Assembly (NCBI GenBank): GCA_947501695.1
Contig: CANMWO010000001.1
Location: 1,364,001-1,428,000, forward strand
Source of the DNA: an uncultured Sphingomonadaceae bacterium
Lineage (GTDB): Bacteria > Pseudomonadota > Alphaproteobacteria > Sphingomonadales > Sphingomonadaceae
DNA length: 64,000 bases
Direction of reading: 5' to 3'
This document shows, one piece after another, positions 57,484 to 64,000 of the stretch (position 1 is its first letter; each line of letters opens with the position of its first letter). The translations under genes were made by a program, and so were the position numbers. Below the pieces are notes generated by a model that was not told the origin of the DNA, ran no database searches, and saw only the letters and a program-made list of their open reading frames with translations.

Positions 57484-60400
57484 ATGCGTTGGTTAACCAA
57501 TCTTTTTAAGCCAGTCAGTCTGGCACTTGCTGCAGGAGCGATGATCGCGCCTGCCTCTATAGTACCTGCATATGCGCAAAGCTTTCCCCTTATAAGCAAT
57601 GTCGCAGAGGCAGAGTGGGATGTCGGCAACCAACGCCTGCAAACCCCATCTAATCGCATCGAAATCCAGGTTGTAGCACCCCCAACAGTGCCGCCTGAAA
57701 TCACATTATACCGTTTTGATGATCCGCCAGGTGCGGAACAGCTTTCCCTCCCGGGAACAATCTGCAGAGGCTCCGGTGGCAATGTCCCCGTTGAGCTCCG
57801 TGGTGTTTTTGCGGGAACCAATACCAATCCAGCTGCTATTGCTCCGACAAGCATGATCCGCGCTGGAGAGCCCCTAATTGTCTCAGTTCTTGCCCCAAAC
57901 AGGAATCTGAACAGTGCCGCTATCGATAGCTTCGATATTGTTCTCACGACGCCCTCTGGCGACCGTGAGACCATCAATGTCGTTGAAACCGACGTCAATA
58001 GCGGTCGTTTCGTTGGCATGATCAATACCGCAGCGATACCGCCTGCGCCGGTCCAGGGTGATTGCGTCCTTTCCGTGCAGCCTGGCGATCAGCTGAACGT
58101 CGGTATTGACGAAGTCAGCGGTAATGCAATCGGTACAGTTGAAATCGGGATTTTGATCGATCCCTTTGGTGAAACCTTTGACAGCGGCGATGGTAGCCCT
58201 GTTGATGGCACGCGGGTAACGCTTATTGACGTTGCTACGGGCCTGCCAGCAGATGTTTTCGGTGATGACGGTGTTTCTGTGTTCCCCAGCACAGTGATTT
58301 CCGGCGGATCTGTAACGGACAGCGGCGGCAATGTGTATAATTTCACCGAAGGCTTCTATCGCTTCCCGTTTGCCCGTCCCGGGCAATATAGGCTCTTGAT
58401 AGAGCCTCCGGCGCCTTATACGGCGCCGTCTGCCGCCACTCCGGCGGAATTAGCTGGCTTTCAGCGCACTGACGGACAGCCGTTCACAATCGTGGATGGT
58501 TCCTACGGCGGTATTATAACGCTGAATGACCCCGCGCCCGTGCGGGTCGATGTCCCGCTGGACAGACCGGGCGTACCGATAACCATCACAAAGGCGGCAT
58601 CCACTGCGATTGCTGTGCCCGGTGATGCTATCCAATATCGGGTAACCGTGCAAAATAGCGATCCGGTGCGCACCACCGGCGCGATTACGATTGAGGACCA
58701 GCTGCCGAACGCCATGCGCCTGCGCATAGACACCGTTCGTTACAATGGCTCTCTCGTGACGCCCGTCGTGCAGCCCAATGGACAGAATTTCACGGTCAGC
58801 GTCCCCGCTCTAGCCCCTGCGGCGAGCGGATTACTGACATATTTGGCGGAAGTTCGCCAAGATGCCCAGCCTGGCGACGCCATCAACACCGCCCAAGCTC
58901 GCGATAATCGCGGCGCAGAAAGCCTGGTGACCAGCGTGCCCGTTCGTATCGAACGAGACGGCATTTCCGAAAGATTCACGATTATTGGCCGTATTACCGA
59001 CGGCGGCTGCAACGTAGATCCCCGTAAAGCCAATGGAATTGGCGGAATTCGGGTCATGTTGCAGGATGGAACCTACGCCATCACCGATGAAGATGGTCGT
59101 TATCATTTTGAAGGCATCAAACCGGGTCTGCACGTCATGCAGGTCGATCCGTCGACTTTCGCGGCCGATATGGCTCCGATTAACTGCGCTCAGAACACAC
59201 GCGCCGCTGGCAGCGACATTTCCCGCTTTGTTGAAGGCCGTGGCGGCGCTCTGAAACGCGCAGATTTCCGTGCCCACAAAGTGGCAGCCCGTGAAATTCA
59301 GGCTATCGAAACATATCAAAAACCAGAAATTCTCTCAGATCCTGAAGCTGCAGGCGCTGAGCGTAACTGGCTTGCCGGACAGGCACCTGGCATTGGCTGG
59401 GTTTTCCCGGAAACCGGCTATAATCCTCGGGTTAAGTCACTTCGTGTAGCTATCAAACATGGCAAAGGTCAACGTGTAGAGCTAACCTTAAACGGCGATG
59501 CGGTGAACCCGCTGTCGTTTGACGGTAAGGACAAAAGCGCAAATGGTTCAGTTCAGGTCAGCGTTTGGCGCGGCCTGGATATCAAGACCCGTAAAAACAC
59601 TCTTGTTGCTCGGGTTTTGGATAAAGATGACAAGTTGGTCGAGGAATTGACCCGCGAAGTCCATTATTCGGCAAGCCCGCTGAACGCAGAATTGCTGAAA
59701 GAACGCTCTGTGCTCGTTGCAGACGGCGTAACGCGACCAGTTTTGGCCGTCCGCCTGACCGACCGTGATGGCAAACCAGCCCATCATGGCGCCACAGGCG
59801 ATTTCAGCGTTCCATCGCCCTATGCACCTGCCATTGAGGTAGATGCGCAGCAGGCGAACCAACTTTCCGGTCTAGAACGCGGTGCCCCTGTGTGGCGCGT
59901 AGAGGGCGATGAGGGTATTGCTTACATCGAACTCGCTCCAACAACGGCTTCCGGCTCAGTCAGCATCACTTTCCCATTCCAGGATGGTGAAGTATCGCGC
60001 GAACAGCGCATCGAAACATGGCTTGATCCCGGCAATCGTCCTTGGACTGTTGTTGGCTTTGCCGCGGGGACCGTAGGCTTCAACACATTGGACGAGCGTC
60101 TCGAAGACCTCGCCGATGATGATGACAATATCAACGTGGATGGCCGCGTTGCGCTTTATGCCAAGGGTCGTGTAACCGGCAAATGGCTGATGACATTGGC
60201 CTATGATACCGACAAAAAAGAAGATGAAACCCGCTTTGCCGGCGTTATCGATCCGCGCCGCTACTACACGGTATATGCCGATCGTTCCGAACAACGTTAC
60301 GACGCCGCTTCGGTCCGCCGCCTGTATCTGAAACTCGAACGCCCGCAGTTTTATGCGCTGTTTGGTGACTATGAGACCGGTATCAATGAACCTGAACTGG

Positions 60401-62583
60401 CTCGCTACCAGCGTGCCTTTAACGGTGTGAAAGCCGAATATCGCAGCGATCAGGTTAGCGCCCTCGCCTTTGGTGCGGATGCTGCCAATCGTTTCCGCCG
60501 TGAGGAAATTCAAGGCAATGGCCTCTCCGGTCCTTATGCTCTCTCAACTCGTGATATTATCGCGAATAGCGAGCGGATCACGCTGGAAACGCGCGATCGT
60601 CTGCGCTCTGATCGGATTGTGGAGCGGCGTGAACTGATCCGTCATATCGATTATGACATCGACTATCTCGCTGGCACGTTACGCTTCCGTGAACCTATTC
60701 TCAGCCGCAGCAGCGGTCTTGATCCGCAGTTCATCATCGCCGAATATGAAGTATTGGGCGTCGGTGGCCGTGATCTAAACGCCGGTGGCCGCCTAACTTA
60801 CGAGTCCAAAGACAAGAAGTTCAAAATCGGTGCGACCGCCATTCATGACGAAGACGAAAGCGTGAAAAGCGATCTGTTGGGCGTTGATGTCCGCTATCGC
60901 CCTAATCTGAAAACAGAGTTTCGCGCAGAAGTTGCCTCGACCGATAGCGAAGCTAAAGCCGCCAGCACACTGACCGGTGAGCCGCAGGGCGTGGATAGCG
61001 CTGTCGCATGGCTGATCGAAGCAGAGCATCATGGTTCGAAATTCGATGTACTCGCTTATGTCCGCCAGCAATCCGCCGGCTTCGGTTTGGGTCAGCTCAA
61101 CGCTGCCGAAAGCGGAACACGCAAATTTGGTATCGACACACGCGTCCGCCTGAGTGACAAGCTTTCACTGGCTGCCAGCGGTTATCAGGAGAATTTCCTA
61201 ACCACCAATGCGCGTCGGCGTTCTGGCACGGCGGAAGTTGAATATCGCAACAAGAACACTGCCCTGCGCGCTGGTGTGATCCATGCCGAAGACAGATTGT
61301 CCGACGGCAGCATAAATCGTTCTACTTTGGCACGCCTTGGTGCAACCCAGAAATTATTCGACGGCAAGTTGGAACTGGATGCACAAACCGAATTCGCGCT
61401 TGGCGGACAGGATGAAAGCATCGACTTCCCTGCTCGTCACAGTGTGACCGCTCGCTATGCCATCACCAACGATATCAAACTGGTTGGCACCTATGAAATA
61501 GCCGATGGTGAAAATATCGATGCGCGCACCGCTCGCATTGGTGTCGATGTCGCGCCATGGGACGGTGCCCGCGCCGTGGTTAGCGCCAATCAGCAAGAAA
61601 TTACCGAGTTTGGACCACGTACCTTTGCGGCTTACGGACTGACGCAGAGCATTCCGCTCAACGACAAGTGGACGATTGATTTCTCACTCGACGGCAACGA
61701 AACCTTGGGGGGTTTTGACCGCAGCGATGTGATTAATGACGCACAGCCAGTCGCTTCAGGCGGTTTCCTGGGTAATGATGGTTCGCTGACGGAAGATTTC
61801 GTCGCTGTCACCGCCGGGGCGACCTTCAGAAACGATGACTGGAGCTGGGTATCGCGCGCAGAATATCGCGATGGTGATATCAGTGAACGTTATGGCTTCA
61901 CCTCCGCTGTTTTGAAACAGATTGGTGAAGGCAGTTCTTTGGGAGCATTGGGCAGCATCTTTCACGCGAAAGATGAAACCGGAACCAGTACGCAAGTGAT
62001 CGAGGCAGAAGCCAGTTGGGCGCATCGCCCGGCCGACAGTCAATGGTCCTGGCTTGAAAAACTCGAGTTCCGCGAAGACAAAGTCCGCAATGCCGTCGCT
62101 GGCACGTCCGGACCGATTGGTGGCGCACCGTTGCTCGTCAACGGAAACGTCACTTCTCGTAGAATTATCAATAGTTTAAGCGTCAATTATACGCCGATTG
62201 ACGCGGATGACGGCATCTTTACCGAAGCCGGAGAATATAGTTTCTTTTGGGGAAGCCGCTATGTTTTCGACAAATTTGGTGAAGATGATGTCAAAGGCTG
62301 GAGCAATGTGATCGGGGCGGACGTCAAGTTCGATCTATCCGATACCATTGACATCGGCGGACAGGCGACCGCGCGCATAGGCACTGATTTTGATACAATT
62401 GCCTATAGCGGGGGACCGAGCATCGGGATCACGCCATTTAAAAACGGCTATATCTCGCTCGGCTATAATGTGGTGGGTTTTGAAGACCGCGACTTTGAAG
62501 AAAGTCGCTATACCAGAGATGGGCCCTTCATCACCTTCCGCTTGAAATTTGATCAGCAAACGCTCGGGAATTTGGGGTTCTAG
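57484..62583 (+). CDS. Very large outer-membrane protein: DUF11, carboxypeptidase-regulatory-like and beta-barrel domains
   Basis: The protein is 1699 residues. The signal peptide ends at PAYAQS (about 32). The opening module (SNVAEAEWDVGN, then SNRIEIQV) echoes those of proteins A and C. A DUF11 domain follows at about 363-485 (AVPGDAIQYRVTVQNSDPVR). An SdrD-B/carboxypeptidase-regulatory-like domain lies at about 497-555 (IRVMLQDGTYAITDEDGRYH). Ig-like regions extend to about 845. From about 850 to the end the sequence alternates polar and hydrophobic residues like an outer-membrane barrel and closes with Phe, as barrels often do. There is no TonB plug or usher signature. No Shine-Dalgarno sequence is evident before the ATG. 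It may anchor or export the three small proteins; that is inference. Confidence 0.82.
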   Translation: MRWLTNLFKPVSLALAAGAMIAPASIVPAYAQSFPLISNVAEAEWDVGNQRLQTPSNRIEIQVVAPPTVPPEITLYRFDDPPGAEQLSLPGTICRGSGGNVPVELRGVFAGTNTNPAAIAPTSMIRAGEPLIVSVLAPNRNLNSAAIDSFDIVLTTPSGDRETINVVETDVNSGRFVGMINTAAIPPAPVQGDCVLSVQPGDQLNVGIDEVSGNAIGTVEIGILIDPFGETFDSGDGSPVDGTRVTLIDVATGLPADVFGDDGVSVFPSTVISGGSVTDSGGNVYNFTEGFYRFPFARPGQYRLLIEPPAPYTAPSAATPAELAGFQRTDGQPFTIVDGSYGGIITLNDPAPVRVDVPLDRPGVPITITKAASTAIAVPGDAIQYRVTVQNSDPVRTTGAITIEDQLPNAMRLRIDTVRYNGSLVTPVVQPNGQNFTVSVPALAPAASGLLTYLAEVRQDAQPGDAINTAQARDNRGAESLVTSVPVRIERDGISERFTIIGRITDGGCNVDPRKANGIGGIRVMLQDGTYAITDEDGRYHFEGIKPGLHVMQVDPSTFAADMAPINCAQNTRAAGSDISRFVEGRGGALKRADFRAHKVAAREIQAIETYQKPEILSDPEAAGAERNWLAGQAPGIGWVFPETGYNPRVKSLRVAIKHGKGQRVELTLNGDAVNPLSFDGKDKSANGSVQVSVWRGLDIKTRKNTLVARVLDKDDKLVEELTREVHYSASPLNAELLKERSVLVADGVTRPVLAVRLTDRDGKPAHHGATGDFSVPSPYAPAIEVDAQQANQLSGLERGAPVWRVEGDEGIAYIELAPTTASGSVSITFPFQDGEVSREQRIETWLDPGNRPWTVVGFAAGTVGFNTLDERLEDLADDDDNINVDGRVALYAKGRVTGKWLMTLAYDTDKKEDETRFAGVIDPRRYYTVYADRSEQRYDAASVRRLYLKLERPQFYALFGDYETGINEPELARYQRAFNGVKAEYRSDQVSALAFGADAANRFRREEIQGNGLSGPYALSTRDIIANSERITLETRDRLRSDRIVERRELIRHIDYDIDYLAGTLRFREPILSRSSGLDPQFIIAEYEVLGVGGRDLNAGGRLTYESKDKKFKIGATAIHDEDESVKSDLLGVDVRYRPNLKTEFRAEVASTDSEAKAASTLTGEPQGVDSAVAWLIEAEHHGSKFDVLAYVRQQSAGFGLGQLNAAESGTRKFGIDTRVRLSDKLSLAASGYQENFLTTNARRRSGTAEVEYRNKNTALRAGVIHAEDRLSDGSINRSTLARLGATQKLFDGKLELDAQTEFALGGQDESIDFPARHSVTARYAITNDIKLVGTYEIADGENIDARTARIGVDVAPWDGARAVVSANQQEITEFGPRTFAAYGLTQSIPLNDKWTIDFSLDGNETLGGFDRSDVINDAQPVASGGFLGNDGSLTEDFVAVTAGATFRNDDWSWVSRAEYRDGDISERYGFTSAVLKQIGEGSSLGALGSIFHAKDETGTSTQVIEAEASWAHRPADSQWSWLEKLEFREDKVRNAVAGTSGPIGGAPLLVNGNVTSRRIINSLSVNYTPIDADDGIFTEAGEYSFFWGSRYVFDKFGEDDVKGWSNVIGADVKFDLSDTIDIGGQATARIGTDFDTIAYSGGPSIGITPFKNGYISLGYNVVGFEDRDFEESRYTRDGPFITFRLKFDQQTLGNLGF

Positions 62584-62707
62584 GGTATTTGCTGAACGAA
62601 AAGTCCTCTTTCAGGGGCACGACAAAACCAGCTGACATGGATCAGCGTGAAATTTAACAGGCCAGAGCCTTTGGGGGGCAATGGGATTTGTTAAATTGGC
62701 CGCGCTA

Positions 62708-64000
62708 TCAATCAGCGAACAACAGCACAGGTGTCTCAAGCAAATGCTTGAGCGCTTGCACATAGCTGGCGGCATCATAGCCGTCCACGACCCTGTGATC
62801 ACACGAGATCGACAGATTCATGAGCTTGCGCGCCTGAATCTCGCCGTCAATGATCATGGGGCGCTCTACGATCTTATTAGGACCGATAATCGCAACCTGT
62901 GGGCGCTGAATCACGGGTGTGGTAGCAATACCGCCCAAGGGCCCCAGAGACGTCAATGTCAGCGTAGATCCTGACAATTCCTCGGGTTTCGCGCTCCCAT
63001 CGCGTGCAGCAGCCGATAAACGGCCGATATCAGCGGCCAATTGCCATATATTCTTATCCTGAGCATCCCGTATAACGGGCACCATAAGCCCCTGATCGGT
63101 CTGTGTAGCCATTCCAAGGTGGACAGCGCCATGACGCGTCACAAGGCCAGCCTCGTCGTCATAGATGGCGTTTAGCATCGGAAATTGTGGCAATGATTTG
63201 CAGATCGCAACGATCATCAAAGGCAACATGGTGATCTTTGGACGGTCGCCGCGATTGGCATTGAGGTCCGCGCGCATGTCTTCTACCGCCGTCATATCAA
63301 TCTCATCGACATAAGAAAAATGCGGAATATGACGCTTTGATTCAGCCATGTTCTGAGCGATCTTGCGACGCATGCCGATGACCTTGATCGTCTCGTCATT
63401 ACGCTTCTGCGAGGCACCCGAAGGACGATAGCCCTGCCCGCTGCCATAGCTAAGATAAGCATCCAGATCGCTGTGTCGGATATGCTCGCCCTGCGCTTTG
63501 ACAAGGCTCAAATCGACACCCAGATCAGCGGCGCGCTTGCGCACTGCGGGGGTAGCCAGAACCTTTGCGGACGGCTTGGAATCAGCCGCCATGACGTCAG
63601 TTTCCGGTGGCTTAGGCGCTGGTTCGGGCGTTTTCGGCGGCGCAGCAGGAACAACCGGCTGTACTTCAATTTTCTCCTTATTTTCAATGCTTTGAACCGA
63701 CGCCACGGCGTCACGATTGCCAGAATCGGAGCCACTCTGGCCTTTCGCTTCTTCCGCTTCCACGGCATCTTCGCCAACTTCAGACTCTATCTGAACAAGC
63801 ATCGATCCAATAGCAATGATATCGCCTTCTTCACCAGCAACAGCGATTACCGTTCCAGTCACCGGAGCTTCCATTTCAACGGTTGCTTTATCGGTCATCA
63901 TGTCAGCAATCTGATCATCTTCTTCGACCCGATCACCGACCTTCACATGCCAAGCGACAATCTCTGCCTCGGCAATGCCTTCACCAATGTCAGGCAGGTT
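62708..64000 (-). CDS. Dihydrolipoamide acyltransferase (E2) of a 2-oxo acid dehydrogenase, 5' end outside window
   Basis: The 430 visible codons stay in frame to the window edge; the start is missing. An N-terminal lipoyl domain (LPDIGEGIAEAEIVAWHVKV, lipoyl-Lys in MTDKATVEM) is followed by an acidic, then Pro-rich linker. An E3/E1-binding domain (TPAVRKRAADLGVDL) comes next, then the catalytic domain ending with SCDHRVVDGYDAA. DIGEGIAEAEI favours the branched-chain oxo acid dehydrogenase type (bkdB-like) over the pyruvate type. It is convergent with the large outer-membrane gene. Confidence 0.92.
   Translation of the reverse strand, partial: NLPDIGEGIAEAEIVAWHVKVGDRVEEDDQIADMMTDKATVEMEAPVTGTVIAVAGEEGDIIAIGSMLVQIESEVGEDAVEAEEAKGQSGSDSGNRDAVASVQSIENKEKIEVQPVVPAAPPKTPEPAPKPPETDVMAADSKPSAKVLATPAVRKRAADLGVDLSLVKAQGEHIRHSDLDAYLSYGSGQGYRPSGASQKRNDETIKVIGMRRKIAQNMAESKRHIPHFSYVDEIDMTAVEDMRADLNANRGDRPKITMLPLMIVAICKSLPQFPMLNAIYDDEAGLVTRHGAVHLGMATQTDQGLMVPVIRDAQDKNIWQLAADIGRLSAAARDGSAKPEELSGSTLTLTSLGPLGGIATTPVIQRPQVAIIGPNKIVERPMIIDGEIQARKLMNLSISCDHRVVDGYDAASYVQALKHLLETPVLLFAD

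Noticed and set aside
57484-62583. Large protein as a TonB receptor, usher or autotransporter
   Set aside because: There is no TonB plug, no usher motif and no passenger followed by a 12-strand C-terminal barrel. The barrel-like part is about 850 residues.

Overview
The window is a chromosomal segment of an alphaproteobacterium. It most likely belongs to the Sphingomonadales (a Sphingopyxis/Sphingorhabdus-like genus is my inference). The support is an alphaproteobacterial LexA operator (GTTC-N7-GTTC) in front of lexA, DUF1467 and DUF2842 genes, a 14-gene nuo operon with small unnamed genes between the subunits, the order zapA - 6S RNA - 5-formyl-THF cyclo-ligase, and a TonB receptor gene. Base composition is moderate throughout. 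The first gene looks more AT-rich than the rest.

Layout. (1) 1-6.8 kb: an orphan multispanning membrane protein, a TonB-dependent receptor divergent from a DUF3604 lipoprotein, a TetR regulator and a polyhydroxyalkanoate-system protein; three copies of a short palindromic intergenic repeat lie here. (2) 6.9-17.3 kb: a tightly coupled run trpG - YcxB-like - trpD - trpC - moaC - moeA, then lexA with its SOS box, comEC (opposite strand), gltX and gltA, closed by a terminator. (3) 17.3-23.8 kb: a cluster made of a histidine kinase-like protein whose phospho-acceptor His is Pro, a DUF2336 protein, a degenerate nucleotidyltransferase-like membrane protein and an HPt-like protein whose phospho-His is Trp, facing a large membrane-anchored coiled-coil protein. 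(4) 43.2 down to 23.9 kb, minus strand: nuoABCDEFGHIJKLMN with six extra small genes between subunits, running into birA (apparent non-AUG start), coaX, rnj and a DUF1467 gene. (5) 43.3-52.4 kb: inositol phosphatase, efp, two related small genes of unknown function, and a tkt - gap - pgk - GNAT - fba - O-methyltransferase - thiE operon. (6) 52.6-54.3 kb: a small coiled-coil gene, zapA, 6S RNA, 5-formyl-THF cyclo-ligase, DUF2842 and tRNA-Asp. (7) 54.3-62.6 kb: a 400-bp regulatory region followed by three secreted DUF11-like beta-sandwich proteins and a 1699-residue outer-membrane protein. (8) The window ends inside the E2 gene of a 2-oxo acid dehydrogenase.

Most of the content is housekeeping. 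The strongest candidates for undescribed biology are three: the secreted/outer-membrane cassette at 54.7-62.6 kb, which has its own palindromic operators and an internal attenuator-like terminator; the phosphorelay-like cluster at 17.3-23.8 kb, in which both acceptor histidines are missing; and the small membrane genes inside the nuo operon, including a 30-codon one that ordinary gene finding would miss. All calls come from reading the sequence. No database search was possible.
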